This document shows positions 8,034-18,957 of a DNA stretch of 64,000 nucleotides, piece after piece. Positions within the stretch are counted from its first letter, which is position 1, and every line of letters begins with the position of its first letter. The position numbers and the translations under genes were made by a program. Source of the stretch: Enterobacter ludwigii (GTDB lineage: Bacteria > Pseudomonadota > Gammaproteobacteria > Enterobacterales > Enterobacteriaceae). Where the stretch lies: contig CEFQ01000005.1 in assembly GCA_900068845.1 (NCBI GenBank), forward strand, positions 988,475-1,052,474, read 5' to 3'. The notes beneath the pieces are model-generated. The model ran no database searches and was not told where the DNA came from. It worked only from the letters and a program-made list of their open reading frames with translations.

Positions 8034-8366
8034 ATGTCGACTATCTCAAGCGTAAGTAGTATCAGCACCGCAAGTAGCGGTGGCGGTGCTACCTCAGAAA
8101 TCGCCAGTCTTAATAAACAGATTCAAACCATCACCAAACAGCTGAAAGATCTTGCCAGCGACGATACGCTCACCGATGAACAAAAATCTGAACAGGAGCA
8201 GATGCTGCAATCACAAATTCAAATGATTGAAGCGCAAATCGCGCAGATTGAGCAACAGCAAGCCGAGAAAGCGCAGCAGAAACAGGAAGCACAGCAACCT
8301 GCGGCGGCCAAAGCCGACGGAATTAACCGCCCCACCGATTCCAATCAGATCAACGTGTACGTTTAA
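8034..8366 (+). CDS. FlxA-like family protein
   Basis: A 110-residue protein of the FlxA-like family. The N-terminus is Ser/Gly-rich and the middle is a long heptad-like, Gln/Glu/Lys-rich region ([15 protein letters not shown] ... [18 protein letters not shown]) that should form a coiled coil. The ATG at 8034 follows a strong AAGGAG at the right distance; an upstream in-frame start at 8010 has none. E. coli flxA is a sigma-28-dependent gene of unknown function in a prophage region. No flagellar genes are nearby and I see no clear FliA promoter. Its stop overlaps the convergent yfeR stop by 4 nt. Function unknown. Confidence 0.75.
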   Translation: MSTISSVSSISTASSGGGATSEIASLNKQIQTITKQLKDLASDDTLTDEQKSEQEQMLQSQIQMIEAQIAQIEQQQAEKAQQKQEAQQPAAAKADGINRPTDSNQINVYV

Positions 8367-9283
8367 AACGCCGGCTTCAGCATGCGTTGTTGCGTTAGCA
8401 GGGCAGCCTGCTGACGCACTTCCTGCCAGATCGCTTCTGCGGCCGGTGTCAGCGAGCGGTTCTTACGTTTTATCAGCATCAGGCTGCGATTAATTTCCGG
8501 GTAAAGACGTCGCACCGTGAGTTTACGCCCTGATGGCAACGGCAGCGCCAGCGCTGGCAAGATACTGATACCAATCCCCGCTTCCACCATCGGATAAAGC
8601 GTGGCGGGATGCCCGATTTCCTGCACCACATTCACACTCAACGCCAGTTGTTGCAGCGCGGCATCGACTAATACGCGACTACCGGAAGCGTAATCCTGCA
8701 GCACCATATTGCGTCCGGCCAGCATCGACCATTGCGCTTGTTCAATTTGCGCCAGCGCGTCATCTTCATGACATAGCAGTAAAAAAGGCTCCTGCAGAAT
8801 CTCTTCGCTATCGAAATCAGTATCATTGAGTGGGCCAATCACAATGCCAAAATCCACTTCCGCATTGCGCACGCTTTGCAGCACCCACTGCTGCACTCTG
8901 TCATGCAGGATGACACGGATATCCGGATAGCGCTGCTGGCTGCTGGCCAGACACTGCGGCATCAGATGCGCGGAAGGCGTTTGGCTGGCAGCGACGCGTA
9001 CTGTGCCGCTGCGCTGTTCACCATAACTGCGCACATCCAATACCGTGGTGTTGAGATCGTCCAGCAGACGATTAAGCCGTGTGGCCAGCTGCTGTCCTGC
9101 TTCCGTTAACATCACTTCACGCGTGGTGCGATCCAGCAAGCGCACGCCCATTTCCGCTTCCAGCTCTTTGATGCTGTGGCTGACCGCCGACTGACTCAAA
9201 CCAATCGCTTGCCCAGCCAAGCTGAAGCTGCCGTGATGCGCCACTGCCACAAAGGTTCGCAACTGACGTAAGGTGTAATTCAT
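8363..9283 (-). CDS. yfeR: LysR-family transcriptional regulator YfeR
   Basis: A 306-residue LysR-type regulator. The N-terminal winged helix-turn-helix (about residues 3-62) has the typical [18 protein letters not shown] and [14 protein letters not shown] recognition region. The rest is the two-lobed effector-binding domain. It is transcribed divergently from yfeH, with a 102-bp gap that holds an inverted-repeat operator, the usual layout for a LysR regulator that controls its neighbour. The yfeR-yfeH pair next to ypeB-ligA is conserved in E. coli and Salmonella, where YfeR is reported to repress yfeH in an osmolarity-dependent manner. The effector is not known. Confidence 0.88.
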   Translation of the reverse strand: MNYTLRQLRTFVAVAHHGSFSLAGQAIGLSQSAVSHSIKELEAEMGVRLLDRTTREVMLTEAGQQLATRLNRLLDDLNTTVLDVRSYGEQRSGTVRVAASQTPSAHLMPQCLASSQQRYPDIRVILHDRVQQWVLQSVRNAEVDFGIVIGPLNDTDFDSEEILQEPFLLLCHEDDALAQIEQAQWSMLAGRNMVLQDYASGSRVLVDAALQQLALSVNVVQEIGHPATLYPMVEAGIGISILPALALPLPSGRKLTVRRLYPEINRSLMLIKRKNRSLTPAAEAIWQEVRQQAALLTQQRMLKPAF

Positions 9284-9298
9284 CGATATCGCTCATAG

Positions 9299-9317
9299 AT
9301 TGATGCAATAAATCAAT
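9299..9317. promoter_or_regulatory. Candidate YfeR operator
   Basis: A perfect inverted repeat ATTGAT-N7-ATCAAT sits in the yfeR-yfeH divergent gap. It contains the T-N11-A pattern that LysR regulators recognise. Binding is inferred from position and symmetry only. Confidence 0.6.
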
Positions 9318-9385
9318 TTTATTTCTAAACCCCGCGAGCGCACAATCAGCACCATCATTTTTTTAAATTTAACCGGATTTTAACA

Positions 9386-10387
9386 ATGGGATTTTTACGT
9401 CTTGATCCGATGATGATTAAACTCATCATCACCGTGCTGCTGGCCAGCTTCATTCCTGCCAAAGGCGTTTTTGTCGACATCTTTGAATATCTGACCACCG
9501 CCGCCATCGCCCTGCTGTTCTTTATGCACGGCGCTAAACTGTCGCGCGAGAAGATCATCGCCGGAAGCAGCCACTGGCGTTTGCACTTGTGGATTATGTG
9601 CAGCACCTTTGTCATCTTCCCGATCATTGGTTTGCTGATCGTCTGGTGGCATCCGGTTAATGTCAGCCCGGAGATTTACACAGGCTTTATCTATCTGTGT
9701 ATTCTGCCAGCGACCGTGCAGTCCTCTATCGCCTTCACCTCAATGGCGGGCGGTAACGTCGCCGCCGCGGTATGTGCGGCTTCGGCATCCAGCCTGCTCG
9801 GCGTATTTGTATCGCCCTTGCTGGTGAATCTGGTGATGAATGTTCACAGCCAAATGCCGGGCAACGGCCTGGAGCAAATTGGCAAAATTATGCTGCAGCT
9901 GCTGGTGCCGTTTGTTTTGGGTCATTTGTCGCGTCGCTGGATTGGTGCGTGGGTCGAGAAGCATCGCAGCCTGATTGGTAAAACCGACCAAACTTCGATT
10001 CTGCTGGTGGTTTACTCCGCCTTCAGTGAAGCGGTAGTGAATGGCATCTGGCATCGCGTGGGCGTGGACACGTTGTTGTGGATTCTGGTCGGTAGCGTGC
10101 TGGTGCTGTTTATCGCATTGGCGATTAACCTGGCGGCATCGCGCCTTTTTGGCTTTAGCCGTGCAGACGAAATTGTGGTGCTGTTCTGTGGTTCGAAAAA
10201 GAGCCTGGCGAACGGTGTGCCGATGGCCAACATTCTGTTCCCGGCCAGTTCCGTGGGGATTATCGTGCTGCCGCTGATGATCTTCCATCAGGTACAATTG
10301 ATGGTGTGTTCATTCATTGCCCAGCGCTATAAAGCCGGAAATGAAAAACGGCTAGCACAGCAGCAAGTTGAAGTGCAGAAATCCTAA
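9386..10387 (+). CDS. yfeH: Bile acid:sodium symporter family protein YfeH
   Basis: A 333-residue inner-membrane protein with about ten hydrophobic segments, of the SBF-like (bile acid:Na+ symporter) family. LLFFMHGAKLSREKI near residue 50 and FCGSKKSLANGVPMANILF near residue 270 are characteristic, the latter being part of the sodium-site repeat. It matches E. coli YfeH in length (332) and genome position. The transported substrate is unknown; the family includes transporters of organic anions. It is regulated most likely by the divergent yfeR. Confidence 0.87.
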   Translation: MGFLRLDPMMIKLIITVLLASFIPAKGVFVDIFEYLTTAAIALLFFMHGAKLSREKIIAGSSHWRLHLWIMCSTFVIFPIIGLLIVWWHPVNVSPEIYTGFIYLCILPATVQSSIAFTSMAGGNVAAAVCAASASSLLGVFVSPLLVNLVMNVHSQMPGNGLEQIGKIMLQLLVPFVLGHLSRRWIGAWVEKHRSLIGKTDQTSILLVVYSAFSEAVVNGIWHRVGVDTLLWILVGSVLVLFIALAINLAASRLFGFSRADEIVVLFCGSKKSLANGVPMANILFPASSVGIIVLPLMIFHQVQLMVCSFIAQRYKAGNEKRLAQQQVEVQKS

Positions 10388-10389
10388 GT

Positions 10390-10419
10390 AAAACGGCCCG
10401 CAAATGCGGGCCGTTTTGT
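10390..10419. terminator. Bidirectional terminator between yfeH and ypeB
   Basis: A perfect 12-bp stem AAAACGGCCCGC/GCGGGCCGTTTT (10390-10401, 10406-10417) with a 4-nt loop lies between convergent genes, with A/T tracts on both sides. Confidence 0.85.
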
Positions 10420-10637
10420 TATTCATTACGCTTAAGCGGTTTGATTAAACCTTCCAACCCTTCAATCTTAATCGTCAGCGTCAACTGCATCAGTTCGCCT
10501 AACTTACCGGCCGGAAATTCATCTTTGCGCGCGAACCAGAGCAAATACTCTTCCGGCACGTCAATGAGCACTCTGCCCTTGTATTTACCGAAGGGCATCA
10601 CAGTATTGGCGATTTCAACCAGCTGCTGTTTATCCAC
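10419..10637 (-). CDS. ypeB: DUF3820 family protein YpeB
   Basis: A 72-residue cytoplasmic protein with the DUF3820 core MPFGKYKGRVLIDVPEEYL and WFARKDEFPAGKLGEL. The family is frequently found beside DNA repair and exonuclease genes and may bind nucleic acid, but no activity is established here. It starts one base before the ligA stop codon, so the two are cotranscribed and probably coupled, exactly as in E. coli. Confidence 0.87.
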   Translation of the reverse strand: MDKQQLVEIANTVMPFGKYKGRVLIDVPEEYLLWFARKDEFPAGKLGELMQLTLTIKIEGLEGLIKPLKRNE

Positions 10638-10638
10638 A

Positions 10639-12663
<2,025 letters not shown>

Positions 12664-12671
12664 TTATCCGA

Positions 12672-12697
12672 TAAAAAACCCCCGACATGCGGGGGTT
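12672..12697 (-). terminator. Terminator between zipA and ligA
   Basis: Stem AACCCCCG/CGGGGGTT (12677-12684, 12690-12697) with a 5-nt loop. On the minus strand the stem is followed by TTTTTT, so it ends or attenuates zipA transcription before ligA. Confidence 0.8.
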
Positions 12698-12725
12698 GTA
12701 TTTATTTTGACGCAGTTAGCGGCGA

Positions 12726-13673
12726 TTAACCGATAACTTCGCGAATACGCGTTTTGTAGGTTTCCAGCTTCTGCGGCGTCATCATGCGACGCTCATCATC
12801 CAGCACCACACCGCCAACATCATCAGCAATGCGTTGCGCAGATTGCAGCATCAATTTGAAGTTCTGGTTCGCATCGCCATACGACGGCACCATCATAAAG
12901 ATGGAGATGCCCGGCGTAGAGAAATTCCCCATCTGATCCGGATCGAATGAACCCGGCTTCACCATGTTCGCCAGGCTAAACAGCACCGGGCCGCTACCCG
13001 CAGGGCTGAGATGGCGATGGAAAATGTTCATTTCACCAAACTGGAAACCCGCTTGCAGAATCCCCTGCAACAGCGCTTCACCGTTCAGTTCGCCGCCCGC
13101 ATGTGCAGCAACATGCAGCACTAACACGGTCTCTTTTTTACTGCCCGGCGCAGCAGCCGCTGGCTGTGGCGCTTCAGGTTCAAACTCTGGCTCTTCAGCT
13201 GCCAGGAATTCTGGCGCAGGCTGCGTTGCGGACAGCGGCTCATTATCCAGCAGCGGATCGGCTTGAATCGATTGTGGTGCAGGCGCTGGCTTCCGCAAGG
13301 GCGCTTGCGGGGCAACCGGCTTGCGCACTTCCGGCTCATCATCCAGCAGAGGATCGCCTAAGAGTGGATCGGCCTGGCGTGATGCCGGTTGACGCACAGG
13401 TTCAGGCGCACGTGGCGCACTCGCTGGACGTGGAGTGAATTCGGGTTCTTCATCAGCATCGTGATGACGACGTACACGGACTTCGCCGACGCCATCATCT
13501 TCTTCGCTCAGCAGATCTTCATCGGCTTCTTCGCGCTGTTTCAGACGTTTGTGCGGGCGATCACGAAACACGGAGGAGCGCTCTTTACGGCTGGTCCACA
13601 GTCCATGAAGTAGCAGCGCTATTATGGCGATCGCGCCAACAACGATTAATATCAGACGCAAATCCTGCATCAT
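12726..13673 (-). CDS. zipA: Cell division protein ZipA
   Basis: A 315-residue division protein that tethers FtsZ to the inner membrane. It has an N-terminal transmembrane anchor (residues 4-24, [20 protein letters not shown]), a charged segment, a long Pro/Gln/Ala-rich linker with repeated [16 protein letters not shown] units, and a globular C-terminal FtsZ-binding domain beginning near residue 185 ([20 protein letters not shown]). I set the start at the MMQDLRLIL methionine, as in E. coli; the frame stays open for 13 more codons. The linker is somewhat shorter than in E. coli (328 residues overall). Confidence 0.95.
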   Translation of the reverse strand: MMQDLRLILIVVGAIAIIALLLHGLWTSRKERSSVFRDRPHKRLKQREEADEDLLSEEDDGVGEVRVRRHHDADEEPEFTPRPASAPRAPEPVRQPASRQADPLLGDPLLDDEPEVRKPVAPQAPLRKPAPAPQSIQADPLLDNEPLSATQPAPEFLAAEEPEFEPEAPQPAAAAPGSKKETVLVLHVAAHAGGELNGEALLQGILQAGFQFGEMNIFHRHLSPAGSGPVLFSLANMVKPGSFDPDQMGNFSTPGISIFMMVPSYGDANQNFKLMLQSAQRIADDVGGVVLDDERRMMTPQKLETYKTRIREVIG

Positions 13674-13890
13674 TGTATTCTCTGTTGTTCCAATACCTTG
13701 CCACCACGGCAAACTTTATCCTCTAACTGTATTTGCCCAGCTAAACAAGTGCAAGTCCGTGCAGTATTTTCTGACAAATTAGATAGCTGCCCCACGCTTT
13801 TTTGCTGTTTTTTCGCGCAAACCATACCTGTAGCCGATAAAAAGCCAGGTTATGATGGTCGCGCCGCTATATTTAGGAGAAAGGCTCGCT

Positions 13891-14649
13891 ATGCCCGCTG
13901 GAAATTCGGTCTCAACTTTTAATGGTGTTCACTACTTCGCTGAAGGATGGAAACTGGTGCGCCTGCCCGGAATTCGTCGCTATGTCATCATGCCGCTATT
14001 GATTAACATCTTGCTGCTTGGCGGTGCTTTTATCTGGCTGTTTCAGCGTTTGGGGCAGTGGATCCCGGCATTAATGTCATATATCCCCGACTGGCTGCAG
14101 TGGCTAAGCTATTTGTTGTGGCCGCTGTCGGTGATTTCGATTGTTTTGGTGTTCAGTTACTTCTTTTCGACTCTTGCGAACCTCATTGCCGCGCCCTTTT
14201 GTGGCTTGCTCGCTGAGCAACTTGAAGGCCGATTGACTGGAACACCGCTGCCCGATAGCGGCTGGATGGGCTTGATTAAAGATGTGCCGCGCATCATGAT
14301 GCGAGAGTTACAAAAGCTCGGCTACTATTTGCCGCGGGCGCTAGGCTTGTTGTTGCTGCACTTCATTCCCGGATTTGGACAAATCGTGGCGCCCATTCTC
14401 TGGTTTTTATTCAGCGCGTGGATGCTTTCAGTGCAGTATTGCGACTATCCGTTTGATAATCACAAGGTGAGTTTTCAGCAGATGCGGCAGGCATTACGTC
14501 AGCACAAGAGCGCAAATATGCAATTTGGCGCGCTGGTTAGCCTGTTCACCATGATTCCGATTATCAATCTGGCAATCCTGCCGGTTGCGGTATGCGGTGC
14601 TACGGCGATGTGGGTGGATCGTTACTACGCACAACATGCACGCCGTTAA
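13891..14649 (+). CDS. cysZ: Sulfate transporter CysZ
   Basis: A 252-residue inner-membrane sulfate transporter that feeds assimilatory sulfate reduction. Four main hydrophobic stretches are seen, along with the conserved [15 protein letters not shown] start, [20 protein letters not shown] and [20 protein letters not shown] motifs. The ATG at 13891 has AGGAG 10 nt upstream; the longer frame from 13852 lacks one. It is divergent from zipA and is followed 140 nt later by cysK, the classical cysZ-cysK pair. Confidence 0.95.
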   Translation: MPAGNSVSTFNGVHYFAEGWKLVRLPGIRRYVIMPLLINILLLGGAFIWLFQRLGQWIPALMSYIPDWLQWLSYLLWPLSVISIVLVFSYFFSTLANLIAAPFCGLLAEQLEGRLTGTPLPDSGWMGLIKDVPRIMMRELQKLGYYLPRALGLLLLHFIPGFGQIVAPILWFLFSAWMLSVQYCDYPFDNHKVSFQQMRQALRQHKSANMQFGALVSLFTMIPIINLAILPVAVCGATAMWVDRYYAQHARR

Positions 14650-14660
14650 TGCTTTAAAAT

Positions 14661-14686
14661 GCCTTATGCATTTTTGCGTAAGGCTT
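14661..14686 (+). terminator. Hairpin after cysZ
   Basis: Near-palindrome GCCTTATGCA-TTTT-TGCGTAAGGC just after the cysZ stop. It has no strong T-run, so it may terminate or only stabilise. The remaining 100 bp up to cysK are AT-rich and should hold the CysB-dependent cysK promoter, but I cannot place it exactly. Confidence 0.5.
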
Positions 14687-14789
14687 ATGGTTGTGCGCTA
14701 TATAGATATACGATTTCTTTCCTTCCGCACATCAGCAGAAAAGGTATGCTCTGAGGGTTCCCAATATTTCATACAGTTAAGGACGAGCT

Positions 14790-15761
14790 ATGAGTAAGAT
14801 CTATGAAGACAACTCTCTGACAATTGGTCATACGCCGCTGGTTCGACTGAACCGCATCGGTAACGGCCGCATTCTGGCTAAGGTCGAGTCACGTAACCCG
14901 AGCTTTAGCATCAAATGCCGTATCGGTGCCAATATGATTTGGGACGCGGAAAAACGCGGTATTTTGAAGCCGGGTGTTGAGCTGGTTGAACCCACCAGCG
15001 GTAACACCGGGATTGCGCTGGCTTATGTGGCCGCTGCGCGCGGTTACAAGTTGACACTGACTATGCCAGAAACGATGTCGATTGAGCGCCGCAAACTGCT
15101 TAAAGCGTTGGGTGCCAATCTGGTGCTGACCGAAGGGCCTAAAGGCATGAAAGGTGCCATCGCGAAAGCGGAAGAGATTGTTGCCAGCGATCCCGACAAA
15201 TATGTGCTGTTACAGCAATTTAGCAACCCGGCTAATCCAGAAATCCACGAGAAAACCACTGGCCCGGAAATCTGGGAAGATACCGATGGCGAAGTAGACG
15301 TGTTTATCGCAGGCGTGGGCACCGGCGGTACACTGACTGGCGTGAGCCGCTATATCAAAAATACCAAAGGCAAGAAAGACCTGATTACCGTGGCCGTGGA
15401 GCCGACTGATTCACCGGTCATCGCTCAGGCTTTAGCGGGCGAAGAGATCAAGCCAGGCCCGCATAAAATTCAGGGTATCGGCGCCGGCTTTATTCCCGGT
15501 AACCTTGATCTGCAATTGATTGACCGCGTCGTGGCGATCACCAATGAAGAAGCTATTAGCACCGCTCGCCAACTGATGGAAGAAGAAGGCATTCTTGCCG
15601 GTATCTCTTCAGGTGCTGCCGTGGCCGCCGCGCTGAAGCTGCAGGAAGACGAAGCCTTCGCCAATAAGAACATTGTGGTGATTCTGCCCTCCTCCGGCGA
15701 ACGTTATTTAAGTACCGCGCTGTTTGCCGATCTTTTCACTGAGAAAGAGCTGCAACAGTGA
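14790..15761 (+). CDS. cysK: Cysteine synthase A (O-acetylserine sulfhydrylase A)
   Basis: A 323-residue PLP enzyme that makes cysteine from O-acetylserine and sulfide. Lys42 in [14 protein letters not shown] is the PLP-binding lysine; [11 protein letters not shown] is the substrate/phosphate loop and [10 protein letters not shown] binds the cofactor phosphate. Length equals E. coli CysK. The start is fixed by GGACGAGCT upstream of ATG and by the family N-terminus MSKIYEDNS. The C-terminus ends LFTEKELQQ; in E. coli the terminal Ile is needed for the complex with CysE, and this protein ends in Gln instead. It is followed by a strong terminator before the pts operon. Confidence 0.97.
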   Translation: MSKIYEDNSLTIGHTPLVRLNRIGNGRILAKVESRNPSFSIKCRIGANMIWDAEKRGILKPGVELVEPTSGNTGIALAYVAAARGYKLTLTMPETMSIERRKLLKALGANLVLTEGPKGMKGAIAKAEEIVASDPDKYVLLQQFSNPANPEIHEKTTGPEIWEDTDGEVDVFIAGVGTGGTLTGVSRYIKNTKGKKDLITVAVEPTDSPVIAQALAGEEIKPGPHKIQGIGAGFIPGNLDLQLIDRVVAITNEEAISTARQLMEEEGILAGISSGAAVAAALKLQEDEAFANKNIVVILPSSGERYLSTALFADLFTEKELQQ

Positions 15762-15784
15762 TGCCTTAAGTCTGAAACTGACGA

Positions 15785-15813
15785 AAAAAGCACCCGAACG
15801 GGTGCTTTTTTGT
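15785..15813 (+). terminator. Intrinsic terminator after cysK
   Basis: A perfect 11-bp stem AAAAAGCACCC/GGGTGCTTTTT (15785-15795, 15800-15810) with loop GAAC and T-run. Confidence 0.9.
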
Positions 15814-16149
15814 GGTGTAGATCTCACTTTTGTCACCAGACAGATTGCTTTCAGTGATGGGGCTCTGGTATTTAAGCTTCCAATTATTTCGGTGCCTGAA
15901 ATTAATCTGCCTTTGAAGTGGATCAAGCTGAATCGATTTACTGATTTGGCGAAACGGCGAATCACGGCATAATGAGAAGAGTGACGCATTCGTGCAGTTT
16001 TTGATCTGTCACTGTTAATGACGTACTCATTCAAGCGCATTTTGTGGTGAGCTTCATGCCATACCAGCGCACCTACACAGGCTAAAGTTACGGCTCCAGG
16101 CTAGACTTTAGATCCATAACACCAAACCTGATAAAGTTGGGGAAATAGA
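15814..16149 (+). promoter_or_regulatory. Upstream region of the pts operon
   Basis: About 336 bp without a gene between the cysK terminator and ptsH. The last 50 nt (GACTTTAGATCC ... ACCTGATAAAGTTGGGGAAA) resemble the E. coli ptsH leader. The pts operon is known to have several promoters and CRP control, so those are expected here. I could not mark individual -10/-35 boxes with confidence. Confidence 0.5.
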
Positions 16150-16407
16150 ATGTTCCAGCAAGAAGTTACCATTACCGCACCTAACGGTCTTCATACTCGT
16201 CCTGCAGCCCAGTTCGTTAAAGAAGCAAAGGCTTTCCAGTCAGAAATCACTGTGACCTCCAATGGCAAATCTGCCAGCGCGAAAAGCCTGTTCAAACTGC
16301 AGACTTTGGGTCTGACTCAAGGTACGGTTGTTACGCTGTCTGCTGAAGGTGAAGACGAGCAGCAAGCGGTTGAGCATCTGGTCAAGCTGATGGCTGAGCT
16401 GGAGTAA
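16150..16407 (+). CDS. ptsH: Phosphocarrier protein HPr
   Basis: An 85-residue HPr that passes phosphate from enzyme I to the sugar-specific EIIA domains. His15 in [10 protein letters not shown] is the phosphorylated residue; Ser46 (SAKSLFKL) marks the regulatory-serine position used in Firmicutes. Length is the same as in E. coli. First gene of ptsHI-crr. The gap to ptsI is 157 nt, longer than the roughly 44 nt I recall for E. coli. Confidence 0.98.
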   Translation: MFQQEVTITAPNGLHTRPAAQFVKEAKAFQSEITVTSNGKSASAKSLFKLQTLGLTQGTVVTLSAEGEDEQQAVEHLVKLMAELE

Positions 16408-16465
16408 CCGGCTCAGTTCGCAACTAAACCAATCCCTTTGCCCCATTGAGTGCAAATATCTTGAT

Positions 16466-16484
16466 CGCGGACAACCTGTCCGCG
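16466..16484 (+). other. Intercistronic hairpin between ptsH and ptsI
   Basis: A perfect 8-bp stem CGCGGACA/TGTCCGCG with loop ACC, in the middle of the unusually long ptsH-ptsI spacer. It is followed by TTATTGCATCTTT, which is only weakly T-rich. It may act as an attenuator or protect the abundant ptsH message. Confidence 0.55.
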
Positions 16485-16564
16485 TTATTGCATCTTTAGA
16501 GTACTGCTCCGCGACAGTGGCGACGCATCGGGTCAATGAGCCATCGTGATAAAAAGGTAGGGTT

Positions 16565-18292
16565 ATGATTTCAGGCATTTTAGCATCACCGGGTATCGCT
16601 TTCGGCAACGCACTATTGCTGAAGGAAGATGAGATCGTCATCAGCCGTAAAAAAATTACTGACGATCAGGTTGAGCAGGAAGTTCAGCGCTTCCTCGATG
16701 GACGCAGCAAAGCTGCTACACAGCTCGAAGCCATTCGCATTAAGGCCGGTGAAACCTTCGGTGAAGAGAAAGCTGCGATCTTTGAAGGTCACATCATGCT
16801 GCTCGAAGACGAAGAGCTTGAGCAGGAAATCATCGACCTCATCAAGAAAGACCACGCCACCGCTGACGCCGCTGCTCACACTGTGATTGAAGGCCAGGCC
16901 GTTGCACTGGAAGAACTGGACGATGAATACCTGAAAGAGCGTGCGGCTGACGTGCGTGACATCGGTAAGCGTTTGCTGCAAAACATTCTCGGTCTGCACA
17001 TTGTCGATCTGAGCGCGATTGCTGAAGAATCTATTCTGGTGGCGAAAGACTTAACGCCGTCAGAAACCGCACAGCTGAACCTGAAAAAGGTGCTGGGCTT
17101 TATTACCGATTTGGGTGGACGTACTTCTCACACCTCAATCATGGCGCGTTCACTTGAGCTGCCTGCGATTGTCGGCACCGGTAACGTGACCGCAATCGTG
17201 AAAAACGGTGATTTCCTGATCATTGATGGCGTGAATAATAAAATTTACGTCAATCCAACCGATGACGTCCATGAAGAACTGAAAGCAATTCAGACCCAAT
17301 ATTTGTCTGAAAAACATGAACTGGCGAAACTCAAAGACCTGCCGGCGATTACGCTGGACGGCCATCAGGTTGAAGTCTGCGCTAACATCGGTACCGTGCG
17401 CGATGTCGCTGGTGCAGAGCGCAATGGCGCTGAAGGCGTTGGTCTGTATCGTACTGAATTCCTGTTTATGGACCGCGACTCCCTGCCAACCGAGGAAGAG
17501 CAGTTCCAGGCTTACAAAGCGGTTGCTGAAGCTGTGGGCGCGCAGGCCGTTATCGTGCGCACTATGGACATCGGTGGCGATAAAGATCTGCCTTACATGA
17601 ACTTGCCGAAAGAAGATAACCCGTTCCTCGGCTGGCGCGCGATTCGTATCGCAATGGACCGTAAAGAGATTCTGCATGCGCAGCTGCGCGCAATTCTGCG
17701 CGCCTCCTCATTCGGTAAACTGCGCATCATGTTCCCAATGATTATTTCAGTTGAAGAAGTTCGCATTCTGAAAGGTGAGCTGGAACTACTGAAAGCGCAA
17801 CTGCGTGAAGAAGGTAAATCCTTTGATGAGACCATTGAAGTGGGCATCATGGTGGAAACGCCAGCATCGGCAGTGATTGCTCGCCATCTGGCGAAAGAAG
17901 TCGACTTCTTTAGTATTGGGACAAATGACCTGACGCAGTATACTCTGGCGGTCGATCGTGGTAATGATTTGATTTCACACCTCTATAACCCAATGACGCC
18001 GTCTGTGCTTGGCCTCATTAAGCAAGTGATCGACGCATCACATGCCGAAGGGAAATGGACCGGCATGTGTGGTGAGCTGGCTGGTGATGAACGTGCTACA
18101 CTACTGTTACTGGGAATGGGGCTGGACGAATTCAGCATGAGCGCCATTTCAATCCCTAGCATCAAGAAAATCATTCGTAATACTAATTTCGAAGATGCGA
18201 AGGCATTGGCGGAGCAGGCTCTGGATCAACCGACAGCGGATGATTTGATGAATTTGGTTAACAAGTTCATTAAAGAAAAAACGCTCTGCTGA
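16565..18292 (+). CDS. ptsI: PTS enzyme I (PEP-protein phosphotransferase)
   Basis: A 575-residue enzyme that takes phosphate from PEP and passes it to HPr. The N-terminal HPr-binding and swivelling domains include the phospho-histidine His189 in [12 protein letters not shown]. The C-terminal PEP-binding barrel has [19 protein letters not shown] and the signature [19 protein letters not shown] with MCGELAGD near the end. Length equals that of E. coli enzyme I. The ribosome site AAGGTAGGGTT precedes the ATG. Cotranscribed with crr after 41 nt. Confidence 0.98.
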   Translation: MISGILASPGIAFGNALLLKEDEIVISRKKITDDQVEQEVQRFLDGRSKAATQLEAIRIKAGETFGEEKAAIFEGHIMLLEDEELEQEIIDLIKKDHATADAAAHTVIEGQAVALEELDDEYLKERAADVRDIGKRLLQNILGLHIVDLSAIAEESILVAKDLTPSETAQLNLKKVLGFITDLGGRTSHTSIMARSLELPAIVGTGNVTAIVKNGDFLIIDGVNNKIYVNPTDDVHEELKAIQTQYLSEKHELAKLKDLPAITLDGHQVEVCANIGTVRDVAGAERNGAEGVGLYRTEFLFMDRDSLPTEEEQFQAYKAVAEAVGAQAVIVRTMDIGGDKDLPYMNLPKEDNPFLGWRAIRIAMDRKEILHAQLRAILRASSFGKLRIMFPMIISVEEVRILKGELELLKAQLREEGKSFDETIEVGIMVETPASAVIARHLAKEVDFFSIGTNDLTQYTLAVDRGNDLISHLYNPMTPSVLGLIKQVIDASHAEGKWTGMCGELAGDERATLLLLGMGLDEFSMSAISIPSIKKIIRNTNFEDAKALAEQALDQPTADDLMNLVNKFIKEKTLC

Positions 18293-18333
18293 TCCACGGA
18301 CGCTAGCCTCAAATTACTGCTTAGGAGAAGATC

Positions 18334-18837
18334 ATGGGTTTGTTTTCTAAACTTTTTGGCGAAAAATCAGAGAGCGCGTCAGGTACTATTGATATCGTTG
18401 CGCCTCTGTCAGGCGAAATCGTAAATATCGAAGACGTACCTGATGTGGTATTCGCTGAGAAAATTGTTGGCGACGGTATCGCAATCAAACCAACCGGCAA
18501 CAAAATGGTTGCACCGGTTGATGGGACGATCGGCAAAATTTTCGAAACTAACCACGCATTTTCAATCGAGTCTGATAACGGCATCGAACTGTTTGTTCAC
18601 TTCGGTATCGACACGGTTGAGCTCAAAGGTGAAGGTTTCAAACGCATCGCTGAAGAAGGCCAGAAGGTTAAGAAAGGCGACGTGGTGATCGAGTTTGATC
18701 TGGCACTACTGGAAGAGAAAGCTAAATCTACGCTAACGCCGGTTGTGATTTCGAACATGGACGAGATTAAAGACCTGATCAAACTCTCCGGTCAGGTAAC
18801 TGTGGGCGAGACGCCGGTTATCCGCATCAGGAAGTAA
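18334..18837 (+). CDS. crr: PTS glucose-specific EIIA component
   Basis: A 167-residue EIIA-Glc, the phosphocarrier for glucose uptake and the regulator of adenylate cyclase and inducer exclusion. His89 in [12 protein letters not shown] is the phosphorylated residue and His74 in [10 protein letters not shown] is the assisting one. The N-terminal amphipathic stretch [10 protein letters not shown] matches the membrane-binding tail. It is two residues shorter than in E. coli, all within residues 8-18. Last gene of the operon; a terminator follows. Confidence 0.98.
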   Translation: MGLFSKLFGEKSESASGTIDIVAPLSGEIVNIEDVPDVVFAEKIVGDGIAIKPTGNKMVAPVDGTIGKIFETNHAFSIESDNGIELFVHFGIDTVELKGEGFKRIAEEGQKVKKGDVVIEFDLALLEEKAKSTLTPVVISNMDEIKDLIKLSGQVTVGETPVIRIRK

Positions 18838-18863
18838 GCTTTAGCCCATTCGTGAGAATGGTA

Positions 18864-18893
18864 AAACGGCACCCACAATGGGTGCCGTTTTTG
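18864..18893 (+). terminator. Intrinsic terminator after crr
   Basis: Stem AAACGGCACCC/GGGTGCCGTTT (18864-18874, 18880-18890) with loop ACAAT and a T-run TTTTTG. Confidence 0.9.
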
Positions 18894-18920
18894 TTTCGGT
18901 CTCACAAGCGGAGCGAAATG

Positions 18921-18940
18921 GTGGCGGCGCAATATTGCGC
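18921..18940. repeat. Short variant of the family 1 palindrome
   Basis: GTGGCGGCGCAATATTGCGC resembles the head of the family 1 repeats (GTAGCGGCGCAATTCATTGC) with a perfect 14-bp palindrome GCGCAATATTGCGC at 18927-18940. It lies between the crr terminator and the convergent sensor kinase gene. Confidence 0.5.
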
Positions 18941-18957
18941 TTTAAGACTCACGGCGA

